A DNA stretch of 60,000 nucleotides, from assembly GCF_963678635.1 (NCBI RefSeq), contig NC_087068.1, positions 1,924,001 to 1,984,000 on the forward strand. The letters are read 5' to 3'. A program made the position numbers and the translations under genes. The notes under the pieces were generated by a model. It was not told the DNA's origin. It ran no database searches and was given only the letters and a program-made list of their open reading frames with translations. Each line of letters begins with the position of its first letter. The stretch's first letter is position 1. This stretch comes from Symsagittifera roscoffensis. Lineage: Eukaryota; Xenacoelomorpha; Acoela; Convolutidae. Shown piece after piece: positions 46,356 to 57,374 of the stretch.

Positions 46356-48200
46356 GATTTCCGGCCCAATCAGAATCCATCTAGCTCAAATGAGTTCGTT
46401 TTTTATCGGGCTATTTTTTTTATAAACTATCGTTTTTGTATCGTTTTTTATCATGGAATGGTTTTGCTGGACTGTTTCCAAAAGGATTGTTTTGAAATTC
46501 ATAAAAATCTCAATTATTGAGACGTGTTGGTTTCCGAAAAACAATCGGAGTTGTCATTGAAAAAGTTGTTGTTTGATGAGTAGTCTTCTTTACAAAAGTC
46601 AAATTAAGATTATGTAATACAGAGGAAAATGTATTTCGGAATAGTTTTGTGAGAGAAAAATGCAAAAGTTACCGCTACTTTTCTGTTTAAAACAATTTTC
46701 TCTACCTCAAGTGGTAAAAATCCTGCGGACCGGCATATTAGTAATTGTGTCAGTTAGCATGACCATGTGAAAGACTACAATTGACTTATTCGATAGTTCA
46801 AGATTGAATGACTCAAATTTGCAAATTCCAACTAAGCGCACTTCGTCGAATATTTAATATGGCGAAATAGACCTTTTTTTTTACAATTAGTGATTTCTAA
46901 ATCATAATAATTTTGGCTAAATAATTAGTTCAAATCAACACCCTCCCGCCCAAATGGTCCTAGGTAATATCCTCCGCCGATTGTTTTGCTCAGAATAAAT
47001 TTGCCTACTGCTGCGTATAATTTTTTTGATTCTTATTGGCTGAGTAGTAGCTTGGTCCAAATTGCGTTGAATTTAAAGAAACACCTAATCAAGTGATTTA
47101 TCAAAAGTTATTGACCAATGCTTTAAATATGGTTGCTGTTGAAGGCTCCAAAAGGAACTAAAATGTGGCTAAAAATTCTTTTAGCTTTGTTGGCAAAACG
47201 TTGGAAAAATTGGAAAAAAAAATAACAAAACTATTCGAATGAAAATAGTTCACAAATCGTTAGAATTTCTGATTTTTTTTTCTTTTTGCTCATTTGGGCT
47301 AAATTGAGTTTTGTTTGAATGAACTCTTAATTAAACCAGTTATTGCATATTAATAGGCACAGGTGCTTATCGCTACGCACCTAAAATAAACATCTTGTTG
47401 CCCATGTCGCAGTTGAAATTCAAAGTGCTGATTGGTCTTTTTATTGGTCTTCTTTTTCACCATGATTGGCTTGAAAAAGTTATAATTTATAAAACATTTT
47501 TTTTTGCCAAAAAGATTAGGAGCGTGAACTGACATGACAACCTTGCTGCTCTGTTTGTTTATTTATTTGGTTGTTTACAATCCACATTTTAAAAAACTAT
47601 TTCAGTCTTTTTTCTATCTTTTGTTCCCCATTTTATAGCACTTTGTTGCCTCAATTTCATTTGCTCCGAATTCGAGCTTCTCAACTGTTGTGCACTACAG
47701 CTTTACACAGTAGTGTTGTCAACAGCAGGCAAATTAAGACAAAAAACGACTGCCAGATTATACTTTTTATTATCATTCCTAAGATACGACTTAACTCGTG
47801 TCCCAAATTGCACTCGTCGACCAATCAAATGATGGCCTATGTTAAGTCATTAGAGGCAAGAATAGAACGGTGTTTATGGAAGCTGGGAATGAGGATTTAT
47901 GTGGGAAAATATAATAGTATTGAGAAGGGGACCGGTGGAATATCGGAATGGAAAATAAAATAAGTGAATTGAGAGAAATGGGAAGAATTGTAGTTGCGCT
48001 AGCTAGCATAGCATTCAGTAGAGCTGTACAGTCAGCAGTAGCTGGTGGTTGTTTTCCTCCTTTATTCTCAACTGAAGAAAAAGACAAACTGAAATGAAAT
48101 GAAAATTGGGATTGGAATGAATTGGATTTGAGCAAAGACTTTTTGCGTTTTAAGCGATTTTATACCTTTGCTAGCCCCAAAATTTCTTGCTCCTCACAAG
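46356..48200. other. Intergenic stretch, no gene supported
   Basis: Opposed open frames of 130 codons (47571, plus) and 97 codons (47842-48135, minus) overlap each other. Neither shows a motif, a good start context or exon-like borders. Confidence 0.45.
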
Positions 48201-48229
48201 CGAAGCACTATATTCATTTCACCTTACTG

Positions 48230-48530
48230 CTATGCTATCGCGTCGCGGGCCGCCGCCGCCAGGAAAGAAATGGGCTCCGGTCCGCTCCCAATTTTGTAAA
48301 TTCACAATGAGCCGCGACTGAAGTGAACTAGTATTCGATTCGCTGTATTTGGTCGACAATCAGCAAATAACACAGCACACCAACCACTGCCTAGCAACCA
48401 ACTCCTAGCTAGAAAGAAGAGCTCAGATTCCACTCTATTGAAACTGGGATTCTGCTGAACTAATAGTATCTGCCTACCCTTTTTCCTTGTTTCGTTTTAT
48501 TTGCACCTAGTCGAACAACGAATGAAAGAC
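48230..48530. promoter_or_regulatory. GC-rich, promoter-like patch with an X-box-like site
   Basis: A sudden GC-rich patch (GCGTCGCGGGCCGCCGCC near 48239) in AT-rich surroundings, followed by complex, non-repetitive sequence. ACTGCCTAGCAAC at 48386-48398 fits the RFX X-box pattern RYYNYY-N1-RRNRAC. It could be a promoter or untranslated first exon for gene 2, 7 kb downstream, but nothing links them directly. Confidence 0.3.
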
Positions 48531-50304
48531 CCAACTATAGTTTTATATTATTCTTGACAGGATCATTTTGGGCCCAATTTTTTCATCTAGCATCGCCAAA
48601 AAATACAGCCAGCCCAGAAAGACCACAAGCTTGTAATGTTACTGGAAAAGTTAGTATACCATATTTGAAATACCTATATCTCCTTTCATTCCCTATGTAA
48701 TCCATTGGTCTGAATTTGTATTTTTTTCATCTGATGTCATTTGATAATTCATCCGCCTACTAAATTATCAAATTCAATTATAATTATATCCATAAATAAT
48801 ATTTTAAATATTTTATAGTGGCCATATTTTTAGACCATAATTTGTTTGTCTTTAAAAAAAATAAAACACTGTTTTGTTGCCAAAAAAGTAATCAACTGAT
48901 TGTTTCTAAGATATAACAATCAGTATATTGTTAAGCAGGTTCGTTCGTATGTTTGGTATAAATGTTTATTAATATTTGCGGCTTCATCTCTGATTTTAAA
49001 ACAATTTACTTTTCATCTCTCAATCTAAGCTGACTGAATGAACACCGGTTCAATTTTTAGTTTCTTTTTTGTCGATTCTGATTGCTGGTCACCGAGTAAA
49101 ACAATTGAATCAAACCGCGCACACTTTTAGATTTAAAAATTGTTTAAATTGCTCCAATTTTTATAAAAGTTTAACGTCGAAATCAGACCCGAAAATTATC
49201 TTCAAAATCGACTTCTTGTAGATAGATCTTAAATTATTTTATCAATTCAATCCGTTCGGCAAATTAAAACCACGAAAGTAAGTTTGGTTTCTTTCGACAA
49301 TCTTCAACCAATGAAACTTCTTACCGTTTCTTGATGGTAGGTTTCGATTTCGGTTGTAATTTAGCGTATATGTGATTAATTTGATTTCTCTTGCAAGTTT
49401 ACTTATTCTACTCATATACTATAACATCATTATCCTATTCTTTTATTTTCATTTTCCAAAATACCTTCGAAACAAATATTTATTTGGCTGTCAAGTTGAA
49501 GTTTAGTTTGAACTTTTTGTTCCGCAGCGATTTGTTACGTCATATTGTTTTCAGCCAATTGGAGTAGTTTTTGACAGCTTATCAAGTGAACAAATTAGTA
49601 CCAGCCTGAAAACTTGTCTGATGGTGACTTTAAAAAGCTTTTTGAATAATATCAACTGTATCAAAATGGATTTGTAGTCTTCAAACTGAAAATTTAACTT
49701 CCATATTTCGTTGTTTTGTTTCTACTGAACCCTGCAGCGTTCAAGGAGGTGAGTTCATTTTCTAATCGGTTATTTGCGAATGACTTGTCAGACTTCAATC
49801 GAAATATTGGTGAGTTAAAATAACAAATTTTGGACGATTCTTATAAAGTATACTGGAAGAAAAAATATGCTACCAAATATTTTTCAAAACTCAAATAATT
49901 TGCCTTTGAATACCTGTGATTATGAAATACTTTTATTCATTGAGCACATTAATGCCTGACTCATTGAAACAGCAAAAGTTTACAGATATTGTATCCTTAA
50001 TATCAGAGGTCTGAAGTGTGTAAATTTTGATCCGGATATTATCAGAAAGTACGCAAAGTTTATCATTTTTTTTTTCTGTGAGATGCATTTTTACACCATT
50101 GAATTGAAATTTCAATTAGAGCTATAAAATTTGAGCTTTTTTGGTGTTGTTTTGGTGTTTTAAAGATCTTTTGTGAGTTTCACAAAAGATACCGGATACA
50201 TCACAATATCAGGGCACCAGTAACCAAAAAATAACCTATTTATTTTGTGTACTTGAAATTTTTTTCATTTTTCTCTATTTGCATAATGGAAAAAGTAATG
50301 CAAC
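48531..50304. other. Intergenic AT-rich stretch
   Basis: Only one exon-like mark: at 49738-49748 an 11-base candidate microexon between CTACTGAACCCTGCAG and GTGAGT. Confidence 0.4.
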
Positions 50305-50639
50305 CAGGGGCGGATCAAGGATTTTATCGAGAAGGGAGCGGTCTTTCCAAAAAAAGTTTAATTCCAGCAAATTGATTTTCCCAGATCTTCCAAAGCAGTA
50401 AAAGACCCGCAGGCAAAGTTTTGAAAAAAAAAACATTTTTAGGCGCTTAGAAAATTTTAAAAATTTGCGCACTTTCCCTCAAAATTAGTATTTATTAGCG
50501 CCAAAAGCGCCTTCAGAAAAACTTTAGGTTCCGTCAGCCGAAAATGGATATCTCAAAATAGTACAAAGGGGGATCATTTGGGTCGGCAGGGGGTAAAATC
50601 TCTGAGGAGGGGCTGTCTCCCCACTTAAATCTGCTACTG
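50305..50639 (-). mobile_element. hAT-like MITE, diverged
   Basis: 335 bp from CAGGGGCGGATCAAGGATTT to TTAAATCTGCTACTG. Flanking octamers AATGCAAC and ACCGAAAC match at only five of eight positions, so it is an old copy. Confidence 0.85.
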
Positions 50640-51889
50640 ACCGAAACTAGAGAAATTAAAACAAATAAAGATAGAAGTTCTTCAAAAAGCAAAATAAGTT
50701 GGAAAGCTTTCTGTTAGTTTTTTTCACAAGTTAGAGATTGTGATGTACATAAGATAATTATTTTCAGAAAAAATTTCAAAAATTCCCCAAAATATTTACA
50801 AAAACTCACTTTTAAAGCTCTAATTGAAAAATCTATAACACTTTTTGCAAAATTTTTTAAGCCGCCTAAGAAAATATGATATAAAGTTGCAACTATCACA
50901 AAACCAATTGGAAACTTCTAGTGCTTACTGGTATATTCCGTATCAAAAATGTACGACATTTTTTCCTTTAATATAAGGGGCTCAAAGTTTCTGTCTGTTT
51001 TAATTGAATCACTCAAAAAATGTGCTCATTCGTGTTATTATCACACAAGGAATGGAAAAATTTTATTATCACAAGGTTTGTTTCATAGTGATTTTTTGAG
51101 TAAAAATTTTTAGTTGAATTAATTTTTTCTCGTATAGTCTCAATCAGCGCTAGTTTTTTTTCGTTTAAGACGATTCATCCACAATTTTTTTTTATAAGTG
51201 CGGTAATTTATTTGTTAAAAAACGAGGTCTCTTCCCATGATTGAAGGAGCTAATAGTTGAACACTTTCTCCAACCAGAAACGTCGAACATCGCAACTTAT
51301 TTTCATAATGAGCGACAAAAGCCAAAAACTTTTTCAATGTGTTTTTTGGGACTGCCAAATCTGTTGGCTTGCTCTGAAAGATACCAACAGAATGTAATAA
51401 TTTACCTGTTAATTATTTTTTTAAAAAACTTGAGCGAAACTAAGTAAATAATTTACCTGATTCATTTCATTGATTTTCTACTTTAGTACCTTGTGTAAGT
51501 CATAGGTCTGGAAAAACCGCTCAATTAACTTAATAAAACTGAAGGATAAGCCGTATTTATATATATTCTTTCTTTGGATCAAGTTTGTATTTCCATGGTT
51601 AGTTTGAGGCTATTTTTTTCAAGCATTCAAAGGAAACTCAACTCAATGTAAGTTTTGCTACTGAATTATTGTCAAATTTTCTTAAAACTCGTTATATTGT
51701 TTGATTTCACGCAGCATTCTTCAACATTTTTTGAGGAAAGATTCAGGCGAAATTCTAGATGATGCGTGATCAGTTTCGCTCAGTCTAATTGCTGATTGAT
51801 TTAGAAAAGTACAGAAATTGCAGAAAAGTGATGAAAACATAAACAGAGGTCAATAAAAATGAACTACCACTAAACTGGCTTTCTGAAAA
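50640..51889. other. Intergenic AT-rich stretch
   Basis: Nothing recognised. Confidence 0.45.
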
Positions 51890-52456
51890 ATTCTGAAAAT
51901 TTGCAACTGAACACTGAAAATTTGATTCTGAAAATTTGCGAAATGATAGCAAAACACAATCAGCCAATCAGAATCGATATCCAAACATTCGAGAGAAATT
52001 GAAACCCTTCAATAAAGCTTATAAGTTCAAGGCATTTTTTATTTAACTAGTCACCGAGTGAAAAATTGACTGAGAATGCAATAGAGTTGAACATGTACGA
52101 AATTGCCAAAATTGAAGCACAAACTGTTTACGAAATCTCCTGGACCCTAATGGTGGAAAGCTGCGATGCGGGCGAAGGCCATCCTTGCCTGCATCGGAGC
52201 TTTTCACCATCAGCCGCCAGGAGTTTTTTAAACAGTTGGTGCTTCAAAACTGGCAACACGTTCAACTCTATTGCATTCTCTGCCAAGTTTTTAATTTTTC
52301 GTTCGATGGCAATCGAGTTAAATTGCTATTAGCTTGAATTTATTAGCTTTTTTCAAGTAATTAAATGTTCGGACATCGATTCTGATGGGTTGATTGTGTT
52401 TTGCTATCATTCAATCTCTTTTTCACAAGGAGTGCTCAGTCGCAAATTTTCGGAAT
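51890..52456. repeat. Imperfect palindrome of about 570 bp
   Basis: The whole segment pairs with itself around about 52175. Matching outer pairs: ATTCTGAAAATTTGC with GCAAATTTTCGGAAT, and GATAGCAAAACACAATCAG with its complement at about 52390-52410. Matching inner pairs: AATGCAATAGAGTTGAAC with GTTCAACTCTATTGCATT, and GCTGCGATGCGGG with its partner CCTGCATCGGAGC. The arms are roughly 270 bp with moderate divergence and almost no loop. It may be a foldback transposon; the open frame across it is a by-product. Confidence 0.8.
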
Positions 52457-54049
52457 TTTAATTTATAATTACCTGTTTTCAAAGATCAATTTAGCCAACA
52501 TTTATTTAAAGATAAACAAATATTTCATATCGAACGGGAGCAAATTTTCAATAACTTACCAAATGTAAATGCCAGTATTTACCATAAGCAGTAATTTTTC
52601 CAGCGTAATTAGTTTTTCTCGAATCATCAAGGTAAAAAACTTTGTTCTTTCAAAAAAGTTTGATTTATTTAAGGTGAAATTTTTACTAAGCTCGGATGTT
52701 CTCAAAAATTCATAACTTAGAAAAAGCTTACTTATTTGGCGAAAATTGGATTTTTCAGACTCGTGAAAAAGTGGTATGGTCTTCAAACTGATTTTTAGCT
52801 CTGATACAATAGTGGACAATTTTCAACTCAAATTCAAAATGTGAATACCTGAAATGTCTGTTATCCAAATACTTTTTGTAATTACAAATGTGCAAATCGA
52901 TTGGAAAAACGTGATTGGCTTTTCGTTTCAGAATTTGTTTAGTTCATTCTTTCACCTGTTTTAGTTACGTTTGCGGGAAAAACTAAATGCAAATTAAAGA
53001 CATTTATTTGCATAGTTACTTCGCAAAACGCTTGAATATGAACAAAACTTTTATATGGATTAAGGGCAATTGATCAGAGCTTCCTCCTCTGAAATTTTCA
53101 AGAAAGTTTTCATTTCGAGAACTAACAAGTTCATTGCGGGTTCAAAATTGCCATTTTTCGCCATCTACTACGTTGTCAATTGGCGTGAGTTTTTTTTTCG
53201 AATAAACGGAGTTAAAAAAAAAAGAGAAAAGAGATGTTCATGAGATGTGAAACATTTTAAAACAGTTGTTTAAACGATGAAATATATTTAAGTAAATTTA
53301 TTACGACATTGAGATTTACTGTTTCTGTCGAAAAGTGGAATTTTGAAACACATTGCTGATTTTTTATAGTGGATAGTTAGAATGTTTGTCCTGGGTTAGT
53401 AAAATACTGGCCAAAATTTTAAAATAAATCGATTTTCAAAGCCAAGGCAAATTTTTCTTACCGAGTTCTCCAATAGCGTGAAAGCTTACAAATGCTTCAT
53501 CAAAACTTTTTAGAGCATAATCCACGAGTCAATTTTTTCGCCCTCATTTTTTTGTAGAAATTTGCGCTTTTTTAATTGTAGTTGGAACATTGTAAGAATA
53601 TGATACTTGCTTACCAAACAGCTAATTCTATCTTTCCGACCACGAATTGTGAACGGGTGACTTCTATGGCTTCGGGTGTTTTTCCCTGCAGATTTTAGGT
53701 GTTTTTTATACGCAGAAACTTGTTCCACAAATAAATGTCAGATGGGTCTAGTAATATATCATAATAAAGACTTTTCAGTTATGCTATATCGATACATTTT
53801 AGAAATTTTGGCTGATAGATAATTTTAGTGCAAAGAAGAACTGTTCACTTAATTGATGAGTTTATTATTTTGGTTTTAAATTCAAGAAATTGTTTTAAAC
53901 ATTTTTTGATTTTAAGTCTAAAAATTGTTTTGTAATTAGTTGTGGAAGCTTCTCTTAGTGCACCTGCCAATTAGTTCAAAAAATTCGAAGGACTTCCGTT
54001 TTGAAGTTTTTTGTTCATTTTGTAAGCATTTGTTCGTTGTGAAGATTAC
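52457..54049. other. Intergenic AT-rich stretch
   Basis: Nothing recognised. Confidence 0.45.
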
Positions 54050-54665
54050 TGGTCGGAACTTCTCTGTACGTATTTTGTATAAACTGATATTACTGTTTTA
54101 AATATTCTGTATAATACATTGATTTCAATCTATGTTAATTGCACAGCAACCAATTGTTCTTGTTTCAAAAACCTCGTTTTGCTTTTCTGGCTTTTTTTTT
54201 TGCTCCGACGGAGAAACTTTGTATTTAGGTGTTTTAGTTTTTTCTTTTTTCCACGTAAAATCAGGTACAAGTGATATACAAAATTTAAGCCTTTTCAGTC
54301 GTGATTCGAACATTTAAATTTTTTTTAAAGTTTCATTTAGTAGACTTTTAGCATGAAGAAACTCAATTTCGCTATAAAGAAAACTAGTTTCGGGTATATA
54401 AGTTTGTGCTTTCTAGGCAATAAATTTTTTCCAAAAAAATTCAAATTGTGAAAAAAAAGCTGGAAAATATAAATCTTTTTTCAAATTTCAGTTTTTTTGT
54501 TATTCTTTTCTTAAGACAATTGTTGTCGATTATGTCTAATTCACTAAGTTTCTACGCGTTTGTATAGTTGCCAAATCGCACCTAGCACTAAAACATTTTT
54601 GTGATTTTTTATGAATATGGTCGGAACGTTCTGTGCTACTTGTTCAGCCAACGGCTATCCTTGTT
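54050..54665 (+). repeat. Dispersed repeat family C, copy 3
   Basis: Shares ordered blocks with 6753-7262 (CAGTCGTGATTCGA, GGTCGGAACGTTCTGTGCTACTTGTTCAG, CGGCTATCCTTG) and with 44500-44960 (TTAAGACAATTGTTGTCGAT). A second GGTCGGAAC is near its left edge at 54051. Confidence 0.7.
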
Positions 54666-55054
54666 TTGATATGAGATCGTTTAGTTTCAATCGGGCCCGC
54701 GCCAAATTAAGAAGCATTAAGAAATGTTTGATCCTGTTTATTCTATTTCCTTATCAAATTGCTGCTTAATCGAAATATCAGAGACCTATGATTTTTTTAA
54801 GAGCGAGATTTCTTTGAGCATCTTGCTATTTAACTTTACAATCTATGATTACTTAAAATTTTTTGAGCGTATCATTCAAATTTCTGATTTATGAACTGGG
54901 ACTGGTATAACTGGTATTTAGAATAACTACCACCAATCGGGTTATATAACTGAATTTTACAATGCATGTTATTAATACTGAAAAAGAATCAGTTCAGTGG
55001 AAGTTAGTATTTGTTCACTTGAATTGATCTTTTTATTGACCTTTGAATCGTTTC

Positions 55055-55289
55055 AGGCGCATCATCAATAATGGATGGAAAAAAAGAGCGGCAATTTGTG
55101 CCTTCCTTACGAAATTCTATTCCCGCAATACAATTATACTTTCAAATTGACTGATTACTTCAAAATTCACCGTATTGCTTAGCAATGCTCGGCAATTAAT
55201 CAACTAAAGATCGCAAATCTAAAAGTTAATTTAGTTAGCTCTGCTCATGTTTACTTAGCGAAAGCTTTTGTTTACAATACGAAAATACA
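55055..55289 (+). other. Probable 5' UTR of gene 2, with an upstream ORF
   Basis: GAATCGTTTCAG at 55044-55055 resembles a splice acceptor just before this stretch. An upstream ATG at 55071 opens a 27-codon frame (MDGKKERQFVPSLRNS at its start) that stops at 55154, before the main ATG. Such a uORF could reduce translation of gene 2; not demonstrable here. Confidence 0.4.
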
Positions 55290-56835
55290 ATGAGTGACAA
55301 CCCCTCGTCTATTTTGGATCTTTCGTTTCCGAGAGACGAAACGTCGGAACATGTCGATTTTGCAGAAGCTTCGAATTTTTCAAAAGACGAAACTAAAATT
55401 TCAACTGTAGCGAATGAGCCTCAAGATTTTTCAGTTAATCGCTGTAACGATCAGCAATCGATAGAAAACAAGCGAAACATACCATTAGTATCGGCGACTG
55501 CTTTAAAAAGAAAGGGACCTCAAATTGAACCTTACATACCGCCAGCTCCTCAGCCCAAAGTAAGGAGACAAATCCCGCCCCCACCTTTGATTACTTGTAT
55601 TAGTCAGCCCGTCCCGAATGTGAACAAAAACCTAAATGTTCAGTTGCAATTGAAAATACCAACGGCGCAACAAGGAAAGTTTCCACAAGGCATGAATATC
55701 GGATCCCAACAATCCCAGCAGCAATTTAACCAAATGTTAGTCCAGCAAGCAGGTCAAAATCAGCATCCCAATCAGTTGATGCCCAGAATCAATCCAGGAA
55801 TTATTGGACAAAATCCTCAGCGATCAACTGCGAACTTCAACCCCTACAGCATAGCTGGAGTTACTCCATTATTTCCGAGACCCTCAATTGCTCGAACTAG
55901 CCAACCTCCTAACCTCCTTCGACCTACTGCTCCTGGAACCCTTAATACAGCTCCTGGGCACCGTCTATTGGTCCCGACTCCGAGAGCTCCCTCGCGTTTT
56001 GTCACGAATCCGCACGTTTCAAACGGCAATGCTATGGTGTCCAAACAAAACAATCACTCAATTGGAGTAGGAGCAAATCAGCAATGTGGATTCATGCAAG
56101 GAACCAGCTCTTCATTGACTCAGAGTTCCGCAATTCCTGAAGAGGCGATGCCGCGACATAACAATCCCTTCATGACCCCGATTAGAAAACAAGAACCGGT
56201 GAAGCAAACTCGAGTTGCTTTCAAGAATTCGCCAGAGTTTTCGCTCGTTCACGTGCAGCAACCCGCTGGATCGTCTCAAACCCGACCCCAAATGAAAACA
56301 TTTTCCAACTTCGCCCAAATAGTGCCCAGAAGCCATCACGTTCGAATGCCCCAGACATCCCAGATGGTCGGCAGATCGATTCCTGCTCATGTCACCTCCT
56401 CGCCTCAAACTCAAATCCAGTTTAGAGCCCCTTTCAACCAACCCAGACCTGTCTTTTCTTCTGGGCAGAATATGAGCAGGCCCCAACAAGTGCAACTTAT
56501 GAGAACCGCGTCTTTTCAGCCGATGATATCAAATCAACAAATTGCTGCCATTACCAGTCAAGCAAAGAGTATCCAAGATGGAAATTTCACTTTTGTTCCT
56601 AAATCTTCTCCAAGCGGGTTAGTTAGACCCGCGAATCAAGTCAATTTTGTAAATCAGGCACAATCTAGTAAGAGTTTGCAAGGAGGCTTCCAAGTGGTTG
56701 CAACACCTGTCGTGCAATCAATGGCACCCCAACTAGCAAGACCAGGTGTTCAAAACAACAGATTTTCTCCTCATCAAAATCAAAGAATTCCGGCACCAAC
56801 CGTTAATGTCAGTCCGAATCATATAACTGCTAAAG
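55290..56835 (+). CDS. Gene 2 exon 1: Gln/Pro-rich, probably nuclear, disordered protein
   Basis: ATG at 55290 (context AAAATACAATGAG) opens 515 codons and ends at donor AAAG|GTTAGT, phase 1. The first 60 residues are acidic and Ser-rich (ILDLSFPRDETSEHVDF), followed by two basic patches (KRKGPQ and KVRRQ, possible nuclear localisation signals) and PPAPQPKVRRQIPPPP. About 400 residues of low-complexity Gln/Asn/Pro/Ser sequence follow, with no folded domain. Such composition is common in transcription co-regulators and chromatin proteins; the DNA- or protein-binding domain is presumably in later exons. I do not recognise the family. Codon use is balanced and clearly coding. Confidence 0.88.
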
Positions 56836-57020
56836 GTTAGTTCCTTTTATTCAGTACTTTTTCGCTATTGTACTGAGCCGAAAATGATATGGAGCTCGAA
56901 ATTTAAAAAAAAATGTTGATATAAATACTAACAAACTGTGTCGCAGAAGTTAGTTTTTTTTAAGGTATCATAATTGTAAAATATATATTCTTGTTGTTGA
57001 GAACATCATGCAATGTTAAG
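56836..57020 (+). other. Gene 2 intron 1
   Basis: 185 bp, GTTAGT..TTAAG. The acceptor is unusual (AAG, short pyrimidine tract) but the phase is exact: the G left by exon 1 plus GC makes glycine and the frame stays open. Confidence 0.75.
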
Positions 57021-57374
57021 GCAACGAATCAATCACTGGACCTGGTTCTTCTCAAAATCGGTTCTTCAATCCAGTTGTGGTAAGTGGCGTAAGACCCCTG
57101 GCCCCGAAACCCAAACCAGTATTCGGCAATCAACTCAATCCTCAGCAACAGAAGTTTGCAGCTTCCTTGTCCAGTTCTGTTTACCAGACGGCTTCGAGTA
57201 GCTCCCATACTTCTGGGAACCAAATGATCCAGTCACCACCAGTATTGATTCCAAGTTCAATGGTATATAGCACAACTTCGATTTCGACTCCTCGATTCCT
57301 GAACCCTCAGCAGAGGAGTCCCGCCCCAAAAGTTAACGTGATACAAACTAAGCAAGGAGACAATACATATGATG
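57021..57374 (+). CDS. Gene 2 exon 2: continuation of the Gln/Pro-rich region
   Basis: Phase 1 entry, reading NESITGPGSSQNRFFNPVVV, then PLAPKPKPVFGNQLNPQQQK and a Ser-rich run, ending in PRFLNPQQRSPAPKVNV and DNTYD before donor G|GTAAGC (phase 1 again). The ending resembles the end of exon 1 (NRFSPHQNQRIPAPTVNV), suggesting an internal repeat or duplicated exon. Later exons are not visible. Confidence 0.8.

Noticed and set aside
47571-48135. Opposed open frames of 130 and 97 codons
   Set aside because: They overlap on opposite strands, lack motifs and lack exon-like borders; at most one could be real and neither is supported.
52066-52332. 88-codon open frame
   Set aside because: It spans the centre of the 570-bp palindrome and is explained by it.
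55844-56495. Minus-strand open frames within gene 2 exon 1
   Set aside because: Shadows of a 515-codon exon with clear coding composition on the plus strand.
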